Positions 14,805 to 23,647 of a stretch of DNA of 64,000 nt are shown here, piece by piece (the first letter of the stretch is position 1; each line of letters opens with the position of its first letter). The DNA lies in NCBI RefSeq assembly GCF_025833875.1, contig NZ_JAOYOD010000001.1:1178001-1242000 (forward strand). Reading direction: 5' to 3'. Source of the DNA: Reichenbachiella ulvae (GTDB taxonomy: Bacteria; Bacteroidota; Bacteroidia; Cytophagales; Cyclobacteriaceae). The notes beneath the pieces were generated by a model. It was not told the origin of the DNA. It saw nothing but the letters and a program-made list of their open reading frames with translations, and did not search any database. The position numbers and the translations under genes were made by a program.

Positions 14805-17150
14805 TTAAAACTCAATTTTGTAGCTCAGGTTAGGGATTAGGGTTGCAGTGTATTGGCTTTCTACTCTTTGGGTTGCCTGGTTGAAAATATCGGCTGAAAA
14901 TTCTTCAGTCTGAGTGGCATTGATTACCTGGAGGGACCAAACCGAGGAATAACGTGCTTTGTTTTTTCGATAAGAAAGCGTGAATGAAACAATCGGAAGA
15001 TCTTTTTGCTTTTGACTGAAAGATAACTCACCATCACGCTCTCCATATATTACATCCTGAGCAATTAGAGAACTTTCTTCGTCTATGGATTCCTTTCTAT
15101 TGCCTCCTAGATAGTTGATTCGGATACTGGTGCCAAGAGTGTTATTGCTGTTTTTGCCCATTTGCCATTCCTTGCCCAAGACGATGTTGCCTACATAGTT
15201 TTTGTTGAACCTGGTGTTGCGTTCGATACCATCTGCTGCGGTGTATTTGGAGTCAAAAAGGGATGCGCTGATTAGATAATAAAATCCATTGTGTAGATAG
15301 CGCTCGAGACTCAAATCAATGCCCATGTTACGGCCATTTCCATCGTTGACCAGCGTTTCATTGAAAAATAGATTGTTGCTGATATTGAGGGTAGATATAT
15401 AGCTGTCCGGCGCAACAGGCACTTGGGTCAGATATTGGTAGTAAGGTTCGATAGTCAGGTGAAGATGTTCACTGATTTGCGTCGAAAAAGAGAATACCAG
15501 ATGGTGAGATTTCATTAGGTCTAAGTCTTGGTTGGGCATTGAGCCTTCGTCATTTTTGATGAAATACAAGCTGAGTGGTTCTATTTTGCTATGAAGTCCA
15601 TAGGCCAGAGAAAGGCTAGATTTGACACTGAGGTCATATTGTATGGATAACCTGGGCTCCAGGCTGAAGTTTTCGTTCAATTCAAAATATTGTAAATGCA
15701 AGCCTGCATTGATTTTAAATCCATTGGATAACTGGAATTGCGACTGACTAAATAGCTGATAGTGCATGGCATGCCCCTGATCTTTGATTATGGTTTCGGG
15801 CCCCAGGTCTACGCTGGGAGCATCGTCTACTTGCAGGTCATGTCTCAAATGATTGATATAAAAACCGCTTCGGTGCATGTGTCTTTCACTGATATAGGAG
15901 GTGACTATCGACTGAAGGGTGATCTTGTACTCATTCTTCTGGGCATAGGATTGCGGATTGCTGATCAGCTGATCATCGACATATTGTTCCTCGAATGATA
16001 GTCCATTGCCCGAAATGGCCAGGGCACTTTCCAACTTAGTTTTTGATCCCAGATTGATTTTATGATTGAGGCCAGATGCGAATAGATGCATGTGGGTTTG
16101 AGAGTTTTCTCTGTCCGCCTTGGAAATCCATTCGGTAGAATCCTGAGCTTCCATATCGATGGCATCATAGGCTGCCATTCCCCAAAGTGAAAACTGACCA
16201 GCCTTTTGGGTAGGCATTTTTAGCTTGTAAAGAAGGTCTTGATATTTCAAAATCCCGGCATCACTGGGGAGGAAGGGAGCAATTAAGCCCAAAGAGGAGT
16301 AGCGGTAATTGATCAAATAGCTGGATCCTTTGGCTTTATTCATTGGGCCTTCTGTAGCAAATTCTACTCCCAATACCCCGGCTTGAATGGTATGTTCGCG
16401 GTTAGAAGTATTTCCGGACCTAAGGTTAATGTCGAAAACCCCTGAGCTGGCATTGCCATATTCTGCAGGAAAAGCGCCGGTGTAAAAATCGCTGTTGCCC
16501 ATCACTTGACTACTAAGCACGGTCAATGCGCCAGCACCTGCCAGGGTGAGATTCGCAAAGTGATTGGGACTCGGAGTTTCTACCCCTTCTACGCGCCAAA
16601 GCAGGCCTCCAGGACTATTGCCGCGTATAGAGATGCCATTGCTACTGATAGAGGGAGAGGCCACACCCGCAAATGCCGATACTAATCGAGCAGGGTCGTT
16701 GAGCCCGCCTGCGTATCGCTGGGTCTCATCCACCGTAAATTGCCTGCTACTGATCAGGGACATTTCATTGATGGCCTTTTCTTTGGCCGCCTGGTAGGTC
16801 ACCGTGACCTCTTCCAAAGAAGTGATAGCTGGCGTCAGTGCTATTTCGAGCTCAAGTGATTTGGCTGAACTTACCAGTATTTCATTGACCTGATAGGACT
16901 CATAGCCTATCATTCTGATTTCTAAACTTTGCCTGCCTACGGGTACATTTTCTAATCGGAAGCTTCCATCTATGGTAGATATTGTACCCAACAATGGATC
17001 AGAACCTATAAGCATTATCGTAGCGCCAAAGAGTGCTTCTTCTGTACTGTGATCTATGATTTTGCCCTGGATGCTTTGACTCAGTGTCTGAGACTGAAGT
17101 GGATTGAGTAAGCTAAAAACGAGTAGCGTAGAGATGATTAGAGTTTTCAT
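14805..17150 (-). CDS. TonB-dependent outer membrane receptor
   Basis: A 781-residue receptor with a signal peptide (ending near 'LNPLQSQTLSQ'), a carboxypeptidase-regulatory-like beta domain ('QGKIIDHSTEEALFGATIMLIGSD', about residues 25-110), a plug ('GISIRGNSPGGLLWRVEGVETPSPNHF') and a C-terminal barrel ending in aromatic-rich strands ('IPNLSYKIEF'). No SusD partner is adjacent, so a peptide, metal chelate or small-molecule ligand is more likely than a polysaccharide. An AraC-type membrane regulator gene lies just upstream on the same strand and may control it. Confidence 0.9.
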   Translation of the reverse strand: MKTLIISTLLVFSLLNPLQSQTLSQSIQGKIIDHSTEEALFGATIMLIGSDPLLGTISTIDGSFRLENVPVGRQSLEIRMIGYESYQVNEILVSSAKSLELEIALTPAITSLEEVTVTYQAAKEKAINEMSLISSRQFTVDETQRYAGGLNDPARLVSAFAGVASPSISSNGISIRGNSPGGLLWRVEGVETPSPNHFANLTLAGAGALTVLSSQVMGNSDFYTGAFPAEYGNASSGVFDINLRSGNTSNREHTIQAGVLGVEFATEGPMNKAKGSSYLINYRYSSLGLIAPFLPSDAGILKYQDLLYKLKMPTQKAGQFSLWGMAAYDAIDMEAQDSTEWISKADRENSQTHMHLFASGLNHKINLGSKTKLESALAISGNGLSFEEQYVDDQLISNPQSYAQKNEYKITLQSIVTSYISERHMHRSGFYINHLRHDLQVDDAPSVDLGPETIIKDQGHAMHYQLFSQSQFQLSNGFKINAGLHLQYFELNENFSLEPRLSIQYDLSVKSSLSLAYGLHSKIEPLSLYFIKNDEGSMPNQDLDLMKSHHLVFSFSTQISEHLHLTIEPYYQYLTQVPVAPDSYISTLNISNNLFFNETLVNDGNGRNMGIDLSLERYLHNGFYYLISASLFDSKYTAADGIERNTRFNKNYVGNIVLGKEWQMGKNSNNTLGTSIRINYLGGNRKESIDEESSLIAQDVIYGERDGELSFSQKQKDLPIVSFTLSYRKNKARYSSVWSLQVINATQTEEFSADIFNQATQRVESQYTATLIPNLSYKIEF

Positions 17151-17271
17151 GGTTTTCCTTTGATTTTGTGTTTATGATGGATCAAAGGGAAACAATAGAC
17201 AGACCTAAATCGACCAGATTTATAATCTCAGACCTCTAAATGGGCTTTAAAGTGACTTTTTTCGCTTGGAG

Positions 17272-18399
17272 TTAGGATGCTTTCTTCATTTGAGCGCTCA
17301 TATATTGAGAAGGTGTCACGCCTTTCTGCTTTCTGAATACCGCATTGAAAGTTGATTTGGAATTGAAGCCTGAATCCAGCGCCAGCGCCAGAAAACTAAA
17401 ATGACTGTCTTTGTGCGCTCGCTGGATGAATTCCTCGACACGATATTTGTTGACAAAGTCATTGAAATTTTGTTGCTCGAATTGATTGATGATTTGGGAG
17501 AGGTGATGCGATGATAGGTCTAGTTGCTCGGCGAGATCGCTTAAGGTAAGGGTAGGGGCCAGATAGGGCTTTTCCTCCTTCATGAGTGTGATTAGTTGTT
17601 CATGTTTATCTCCTGCTAGTTCCTCCTTCAGATTGGATTTTTGGTATGCATTATTAGACATTGATTTTAAATCAATCACCTCATGATCAGTAAAGATATG
17701 TTGATGTCGTATACCGTAATATCCCAACATGAGTATCGCGCCTACTAGCATTGCATAGAATATCAAATCTGGGTAAAATGGAAAAGGCACCTCAATCACT
17801 TCCTTAGCGATTAATACCAATGTGACTGTAATAAATAATAAAGCAATACCCCAAATGAAGCTTTTGAGCCAATTCAGATCGAGGTTTTCAGAATTAGAAA
17901 AGTTGTCAGCGATGAGTTGCTCATGTTTATTCAATTTGCGATATGATAAGATCGAATATGATAAGCCAGAAAGGATAAAAGCAAATACCATGAGCTGTGA
18001 GAAAAGTCCAAAGTCATTGACAAGGCCCTGATCCACCAATCGCTTTTCCTCTTCAGTATAAGTAAAAAAGAAGGGAACCATATAGCCATATGACAAGGCT
18101 ATCGGTAAAAAGTGCAAGTAATCAAGGAACTTGAATTGAGAATAATCCTGAATAGAATATTGGATATACAGGTAAAGCATGGGCCCATAGAAAAACGGGA
18201 ATGGCACAGTGATACCTATTAAATGGGGGTACAACTCCCAATAGCCCAATATATTAATGTAAGTGCTGGTCAAATGTAGAGCAATCGCCAACATCCAGAT
18301 CGCTAGTATATGATCAGGAATGGACTTATTTTTCTTATTGATAAGAAGAATAAAAAAGAAAAGGCAAGCAAATATGCCGATACTAAAAATGAAGTCCAT
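17272..18399 (-). CDS. Membrane-bound AraC-family regulator
   Basis: A 375-residue protein with seven or so N-terminal membrane helices (residues 1-235), a short linker and an AraC HTH at the C-terminus ('LTLSDLAEQLDLSSHHLSQIINQFEQQNFNDFVNKYR...LDSGFNSKSTFNAVFRKQKGVTPSQY'). This architecture is common in Bacteroidota and is thought to couple a membrane signal directly to transcription. The next gene downstream, 121 bp away, is a TonB receptor and a plausible target. The ligand is unknown. Confidence 0.88.
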   Translation of the reverse strand: MDFIFSIGIFACLFFFILLINKKNKSIPDHILAIWMLAIALHLTSTYINILGYWELYPHLIGITVPFPFFYGPMLYLYIQYSIQDYSQFKFLDYLHFLPIALSYGYMVPFFFTYTEEEKRLVDQGLVNDFGLFSQLMVFAFILSGLSYSILSYRKLNKHEQLIADNFSNSENLDLNWLKSFIWGIALLFITVTLVLIAKEVIEVPFPFYPDLIFYAMLVGAILMLGYYGIRHQHIFTDHEVIDLKSMSNNAYQKSNLKEELAGDKHEQLITLMKEEKPYLAPTLTLSDLAEQLDLSSHHLSQIINQFEQQNFNDFVNKYRVEEFIQRAHKDSHFSFLALALDSGFNSKSTFNAVFRKQKGVTPSQYMSAQMKKAS

Positions 18400-18512
18400 G
18401 TGGAAAGACGATTACTAATTCCTGAAAAATAGAAAAAATCGAATTGACATCTTAGCCTACAGTTAAATTAAATGTGGAACTGAACAGGCAAATAGAGTCA
18501 TCTAGAAGCAAT

Positions 18513-19126
18513 TCATAGTTTCACCCTCAGTACCCCTTTGATAAAGAAAGGAGTGCCTGGAGTATAGTGGATTTCTTCTACACTAGTTGGCTCGTCGAAT
18601 AATCGGGATTCGGTGGCAAACTGGGTTTCTTTCCATTTGGTGTTTAGGAGGTTTTGGACGTTGATGCCGAGATCGAAGTATTGGAATTGATAGCCAAGAT
18701 TCGCATCTACGATGGTATAACCTTCTGCCACGATGGTGTTGTCCTCATTGGCGGGTCGATGGTTGAGGTAGCGATACTGGATGCTACCGAGCCAATCACT
18801 GCGTCCAGAAATACTCAAAGTACCGACAGCCGTCCAATCTGGCGCCAGGGGAATGTAATCTTCGCCTGATGGCATGGAAAAAGCGCGTGCATAAGCATAG
18901 TTCACATCCTGGCTATAGTAGAGCCAATCTAGCAGCTGCCATCTCAATCCCAGGTCTACACCCATGCGGCGGGTTTGGCCACTAGGATCTACCACACCTG
19001 CGTCGCCTACATAGACGAACTCCTGTTCCAGATACAAGGCCCACAAGGCGGCATTCACCAGCAGTCTTGGGTGTGAACTTCCCAAGGTGGTCAGTATGGA
19101 TGTGCTTTGAGCCCATAAGTTCTGTT
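18513..19126 (-). pseudogene. C-terminal fragment of a TonB-dependent receptor
   Basis: The open frame carries about 190 residues that match only the last barrel strands of a TonB receptor: 'LLVNAALWALYLEQEFVYVGDAGVVDPSGQTRRMGVDL', 'IPLAPDWTAVGTLS', 'YRYLNHRPANEDNTIVAEGYTIVDANLGYQF' and a terminal 'GVLRVKL'. The frame stays open only a few codons upstream of the nominal start (to about 19124) before a TAA, and no signal peptide, plug or earlier strands are found in the 200 bp before the next gene. A complete receptor would need roughly 500 more residues, so this is a decayed remnant left by a deletion. Confidence 0.8.
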
Positions 19127-19286
19127 AGTGTCTCTATGTGCGATAACAGCATTACTTATAATAAGCAGAGTGCTAGAAGAAACAATACATAAAAATCGAT
19201 AATCAAAAGATTTTTATGAACGTTATCTTGTGTGGCTAAATTGAATCTAAACCTTATCTTCGCATTATTAAAATTATTATTTAATC

Positions 19287-19883
19287 ATGCTTTTTCATAA
19301 ACTGACCCTTCCTCTCATTTTTGTTTTACTATTATCTACCAATTCAGAAGTTATCGGACAAAAAATAGAACACAAAAAATGGATGTTTGGTGGTGAGTCA
19401 AATATGTTGACCAATATACAAAACACCAGCAGGGGGAGCAGATATCTAGATGTCAAGATAACTCAAATCCAAGTAACACCTACTATAGGTTACTTTTGGT
19501 CAGATAATTTTGCTTTTGGTATAGCTCTACCCTTAGAGTATCGGAATGAACAATATGGAAGTAATGAAATGATTGATAAAACCTGGTTTTTCGAAACCTT
19601 CCTAAGGTATTATTTTGGTCAGAAAAGATGGAAACCTTTCGCTCAAATAGACGCAGGAATAGGGGCGAAAATCACTGAATACAATAACATAGACGGAGAT
19701 GATAAGAATTCATACAAAATTTATGGTGGCGATATAGGAATTACGTACTCTTTGAATGAAAATATTTATGTGGATTTGAGTTTCGGATATCACAGGTTGC
19801 GCGTAGCACCTGATTCCAGATTTAATGATCCCTATTTTACAGATAATTTAGGTTCAATTTTGGGCTTCAATATTATTCTTTAG
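19287..19883 (+). CDS. Outer-membrane beta-barrel protein
   Basis: A 198-residue secreted protein with a signal peptide (cut near 'SEVIGQKIEHKK') and alternating amphipathic strands ('QVTPTIGYFWSDNFAFGIALPLEYR', 'KPFAQIDAGIGAKITEY', 'IYVDLSFGYHRLRV') ending in hydrophobic residues, typical of a small 8-stranded barrel of the OmpA/OmpW-like group. No specific function can be assigned. It is monocistronic on the plus strand between two minus-strand units. Confidence 0.75.
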   Translation: MLFHKLTLPLIFVLLLSTNSEVIGQKIEHKKWMFGGESNMLTNIQNTSRGSRYLDVKITQIQVTPTIGYFWSDNFAFGIALPLEYRNEQYGSNEMIDKTWFFETFLRYYFGQKRWKPFAQIDAGIGAKITEYNNIDGDDKNSYKIYGGDIGITYSLNENIYVDLSFGYHRLRVAPDSRFNDPYFTDNLGSILGFNIIL

Positions 19884-20014
19884 CTATTATTGAACTAAAA
19901 TTCAATTACTTATTATCAAATGATATTTTGGTATGATTCAGTTGATTGAAAATGAATTAAGAATAAGGCACATCACCTAGACGTTCCCTTTAAACTCAGT
20001 GCCTGGGTAATTTT

Positions 20015-21028
20015 CTATTCTGTCTCCTTTTCTTCTCTGGCCGATTTGATGGCTTCCCCCAACTGATATACCGCTAAGGCATAGAGTGGACTATGATTGT
20101 AGCGGGTAATCACGTAGAAGTTGTAGGCGGTCAACCAATACTCATGACTTCCATCTTCCATTTCCATCTGTTGTAAAGAAACCAATTCAGTATCATCCAT
20201 GGGTGCTAGAGTCTCATAGCCTCTCTCAGTATAGTAAGAGGTGGATTTTGATGGCTTTGACGATTGGGGCGAGAGTGATTCTGCTCCTTCCATCTTATTT
20301 GCTTTTGCGGCTATTGATTGGCCTTCTTTCCATCGGTGTACTTTGAGATAGTTGGCTACACTGGCGATCCCATCATTGACCTCATTCATAAGATCGGCCC
20401 CTGAGTCCTGATCGTAGCTCTTGGCATAGGCCAAATAACTGCTAGGCATGAACTGTCCATAGCCCATAGCACCTGCATAGGAGCCCTTGATGGATAGTGG
20501 ATCCAATCCTTCCTGCTCACATAACTCCAGGAACTTTCCTAATTCAGCCTTGAAGAAAGAAGCACGTCTGGGATATCCAAAGCCTAGGGTGTAGAGGGCA
20601 TCCAGTACGCGATAGCTGCCCATACGCTGACCAAAATAGGTTTCCACACCGATAATACCGACTATAGCTTCAATCGATACCCCGGATTCCTGGCTTACCT
20701 GATTCAGCACTACTTCGTTTTCATTCCAAAATTTTACTCCAGCGGCTATTCGCTCAGAGGTCATGAAGATGCCACGATAGCGCTCCCAGCTGATGGTCTT
20801 CTCTGCTGGTTTAGAAATCTTTTCTATGATTTCGGGAACATATTCCGCCTGACTCATGATGTTTTCAAAGCTGGCCAAGGGCTTCTTCTGCTGATAGGCA
20901 ATCACTCGTGTGAAATCAGCTACTTCCTCCTGATCAACCTGTGCCATTCCGGACTGAGCTATCAAAAGTGTGAATATAAAAAGTAGGACTGTCGTAATTT
21001 TTTTCAAAATCCAATGCAGGTGTTTCAT
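20015..21028 (-). CDS. mltB: Lytic murein transglycosylase (MltB family)
   Basis: A 337-residue protein with a signal peptide ('TTVLLFIFTLLIAQSGMAQ') and the MltB catalytic domain. The catalytic Glu is Glu129 in 'IIGVETYFGQRMGSYRVLDALYTLGFGYPRR', and 'GSYAGAMGYGQFMPSSYLAYA' is the second family motif. It cleaves the MurNAc-GlcNAc bond of peptidoglycan to leave 1,6-anhydroMurNAc and acts in the periplasm. An insertion of low-complexity Ser/Lys residues ('SLSPQSSKPSKSTSYY') precedes the C-terminal part. Confidence 0.92.
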   Translation of the reverse strand: MKHLHWILKKITTVLLFIFTLLIAQSGMAQVDQEEVADFTRVIAYQQKKPLASFENIMSQAEYVPEIIEKISKPAEKTISWERYRGIFMTSERIAAGVKFWNENEVVLNQVSQESGVSIEAIVGIIGVETYFGQRMGSYRVLDALYTLGFGYPRRASFFKAELGKFLELCEQEGLDPLSIKGSYAGAMGYGQFMPSSYLAYAKSYDQDSGADLMNEVNDGIASVANYLKVHRWKEGQSIAAKANKMEGAESLSPQSSKPSKSTSYYTERGYETLAPMDDTELVSLQQMEMEDGSHEYWLTAYNFYVITRYNHSPLYALAVYQLGEAIKSAREEKETE

Positions 21029-21156
21029 CCGGCGAAAATAGTAAGAACTATAAGAATTAGCTTGATGAGCGGCTAAGAGCTATTCATTTGTGTTGCATAT
21101 AGATGGTTCCGCACAAAATCATAGATTTGTAACTTGTTTAATCCTAAACGAACGCA

Positions 21157-21798
21157 ATGATTGATCCATCTAATCAAAAAAGTAAACCCGTAGTAGTATT
21201 TCTTATCATCATTTTGGTCCTGGCAGTTTTGGTTGGTGCCTGGTATGGTTTCATGTATAAGCCGGAACAGGAAGCCAAGGAAAAAGCGCGATTAGAGCAA
21301 GTCGCTCGAAAGAAAGCAGAGGAAGAAAAAAAGAAGAAAGCGGCTCAAAACAAGGCGAAATACGAAAAGTTGATTGCTAGTGCTGATGAGGCGTTCGAAG
21401 CAGAGCAGTGGGAGACAGCCCAATCCCTATATACAAAGGCCTCTGCGATATTGTCTAAGGAGACCTACCCAAAGGATCAATTGGCACTGATCAGTGCGAA
21501 ACTCCAGGAACTGGCAGCACAGGAGGAACGACGAGCTGCAGGCGAGATCGAGTCTGTGACTACACCGACTCAGCGATTCTATGTGATCGTCTCTAGTTGT
21601 GTGGACGATGACTTAGCGCTAGATTATGCCAAAAAATTGTCCAAAGAAGGAGAGAATGTAAAACTCGTAGAGCACAACTTTAATGAGTTGCCCTTTTTCG
21701 GTGTATCGCTGGCTGACTATGGTACCAGAGATCAAGCAGAAGTGGCTTCCGAATCATTAACTGGTTATGGGGATGAGGTTTGGGTCTTGAAGTATTAA
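21157..21798 (+). CDS. SPOR-domain membrane protein
   Basis: A 213-residue protein with one N-terminal membrane helix (residues 12-32, 'VVVFLIIILVLAVLVGAWYGF'), a charged Lys/Glu-rich coiled coil (35-75), a short TPR-like stretch and a C-terminal SPOR domain ('QRFYVIVSSCVDDDLALDYAKKLSKEGENVKLV...VWVLKY'). SPOR domains bind peptidoglycan strands lacking stem peptides, as at division sites. It is divergently oriented from mltB, 128 bp apart, and both act on peptidoglycan, so related roles are plausible. Confidence 0.85.
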   Translation: MIDPSNQKSKPVVVFLIIILVLAVLVGAWYGFMYKPEQEAKEKARLEQVARKKAEEEKKKKAAQNKAKYEKLIASADEAFEAEQWETAQSLYTKASAILSKETYPKDQLALISAKLQELAAQEERRAAGEIESVTTPTQRFYVIVSSCVDDDLALDYAKKLSKEGENVKLVEHNFNELPFFGVSLADYGTRDQAEVASESLTGYGDEVWVLKY

Positions 21799-21878
21799 TA
21801 GTAATAAGTAGGCGATGATAGTTTATTGGGTCATCTTTTAGGTTAAAAAGCAACAAGTTAATTTGAATAGCCTATTGA

Positions 21879-22781
21879 CTAAGAATTGCTTTTTTCTACC
21901 TTAACCTCCTTGGTCCAATAGACGCCTTCTGTTAATTGTCCAACTCGTACTTCGTAGGCCTCTCCTCGTTTTTTGAATTGATAACTCTGAGGCGGATACT
22001 TTGAAAAGATCAGCCTGTAATAACCAAAATCCGGATGTTTGAAGGGTGTAGTAATTCCCTCATAGTCTACATAAAAGTTGGTTTGGTATTTTGAAGACTT
22101 GATGCAGCCATTGAGTATATCGTTTGACAGATTGAGATAGTTGATAACTGAATGTGGAATTTGGTTCATTTGAACATGATGCAACCGATAGATCCAATTC
22201 GTAGGATAATAATTAGTAGTCCCATATGAAGAAAGACAAAGTGCCTGGAGGTAAATGCTATCATTGTTTACGAGTCTTTCACCTTCCCATCGTCCATCGA
22301 ATGAAGCTATTTTTTGTTCAAAGTCATTAGGATTAAATTCAGCATCAGGGTGCTTCAAGGAAAGATCAAAGTCATTCGAATGACTTTGGTATTGCAATGA
22401 AATGATCTTGTCACTGTTGCTTTCCATGTATTCAAACAACTGATTGAAGTAAGTCAAATCTTCTTGATACAGCATGGCAAATCCACTTTCTTCAAATTGA
22501 CGCTGTTGGAATTGACGATAATGTTTATCGATAAAAATCGACCACAAAACTAAGACGCCAATCAATGCAATGGCCGAATACTTAATGATTCGATAGTCTC
22601 GTGTTTGATAGAAAGGTAAGTAGGAGTGCGTCTCAAATGACTCGGGTGGGTCTACTACCCATTTGATGTTAGAACTGGGCAAATCGATACCCTCGGCATA
22701 CTTACTTTTTAGTTTGGAAAAGACCTTTCTAGACTGTCTTGCGTCCGTACCTTTTCTCATACCAAAGCCCATGAATCCCAT
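21879..22781 (-). CDS. Hypothetical single-pass membrane protein
   Basis: A 300-residue protein I do not recognise. It has a basic N-terminus ('MGFMGFGMRKGTDARQSRKVFSKLKSKYAEG'), a short conserved-looking stretch ('VDPPESFETHSYLPFYQTRDYR'), one membrane helix near residues 68-83 ('YSAIALIGVLVLWSIFI') and a soluble C-terminal domain rich in Tyr. An inverted repeat, CCTGAATT/AATTCAGG (22796-22815), lies 15 bp upstream of the start. There are no operon partners. Confidence 0.6.
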   Translation of the reverse strand: MGFMGFGMRKGTDARQSRKVFSKLKSKYAEGIDLPSSNIKWVVDPPESFETHSYLPFYQTRDYRIIKYSAIALIGVLVLWSIFIDKHYRQFQQRQFEESGFAMLYQEDLTYFNQLFEYMESNSDKIISLQYQSHSNDFDLSLKHPDAEFNPNDFEQKIASFDGRWEGERLVNNDSIYLQALCLSSYGTTNYYPTNWIYRLHHVQMNQIPHSVINYLNLSNDILNGCIKSSKYQTNFYVDYEGITTPFKHPDFGYYRLIFSKYPPQSYQFKKRGEAYEVRVGQLTEGVYWTKEVKVEKSNS

Positions 22782-23140
22782 TGCTAGTCGTTTAACCTGA
22801 ATTATGAAATTCAGGAGTTAATAGATACTTGTTATTGAGTTATTAGACAAAAAAACAGCTACCTATAGTTTTAGTCTCAATCGACTTAAACTAACTGAAT
22901 TGGTGAATAAGCATTCATGCAGATTCTGAATGAATACAATCATCCTATTAACGTAATAACTGATTAACCAATAACTCCGATTTTGCTACTGTATAAATCG
23001 GGATTTATTAAACATCTCCATAATTCAATTTCAGAACCAAAATAGTATTGTCGGTTCAACATTAAACCTAATCATTTTTGATAAGAGTGGATTAAAGCTA
23101 TGGGCCGATTCCAATGATCCATTGTCAGGAATCAAAGGGT
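22782..23140. other. Intergenic region with one small hairpin
   Basis: No gene is seen. Besides CCTGAATT-ATGA-AATTCAGG at 22796-22815, which may be an operator or a 5' UTR hairpin of the gene to its left, the sequence is AT-rich and without clear repeats. A hairpin GATTCC/GGAATC near 23107-23134 follows arfB but has no T-tract. Confidence 0.5.
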
Positions 23141-23548
23141 TTAAGGCTTTTGCCTCCATTTCTTCTTTTCACTCCTTTGCTTTTTGGCTTGGATGCGTTT
23201 GTTGATCGATGATTTAGTGGGCTTGGTCTTACGTCGGGTTTTGGGGGCATAAAAGGCCTGAGCCAAGATCCGTTCTAGCTTGATAAAGGCCAGATCCTTG
23301 TTTTTGAGCTGAGATTTATGATTCTCTGCCATTACAATCAATTCCCCCTCTTTGGTGAGTTTGCCTTTTAGTTTGTACAGAAGGCGTTGTTTTTCTGTTT
23401 CTGTCAGACCTGTAGATTCCAATACATTGAACTTCAGTACAACCTTTGATTCTACCTTGTTCACATGCTGTCCCCCTGGGCCACCGCTGCGAGCAGTAGT
23501 CAGTTTGATTTCGGTCTTGATTCGCGATATGTCTATTCGGTAACTCAT
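23141..23548 (-). CDS. arfB: Alternative ribosome-rescue factor ArfB (peptidyl-tRNA hydrolase)
   Basis: A 135-residue protein with GGQ at residues 25-27 ('SGGPGGQHVNKVESKVVLKF') and a basic C-terminal tail ('KTRRKTKPTKSSINKRIQAKKQRSEKKKWRQ'), which in ArfB enters the empty mRNA channel of stalled ribosomes so that the GGQ can release the peptide. The length matches the family (about 140). It is a single-gene unit. The window therefore holds two GGQ rescue factors, this one and PrfH. Confidence 0.93.
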   Translation of the reverse strand: MSYRIDISRIKTEIKLTTARSGGPGGQHVNKVESKVVLKFNVLESTGLTETEKQRLLYKLKGKLTKEGELIVMAENHKSQLKNKDLAFIKLERILAQAFYAPKTRRKTKPTKSSINKRIQAKKQRSEKKKWRQKP

Positions 23549-23647
23549 TGAGATCGCCTATATCGCAAACCTAAGGATTGCATCTTCTTTTCATACCTTG
23601 ATCGATAACTATTCTACTTAATCCTTTTTTAGGTTAAGGACTGTTTC

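Noticed and set aside
17200..17235. Repeated CAGACCT (17200 and 17229) upstream of the TonB receptor as an AraC operator.
   Set aside because: The spacing of 29 bp and the short match are too weak to separate from chance.
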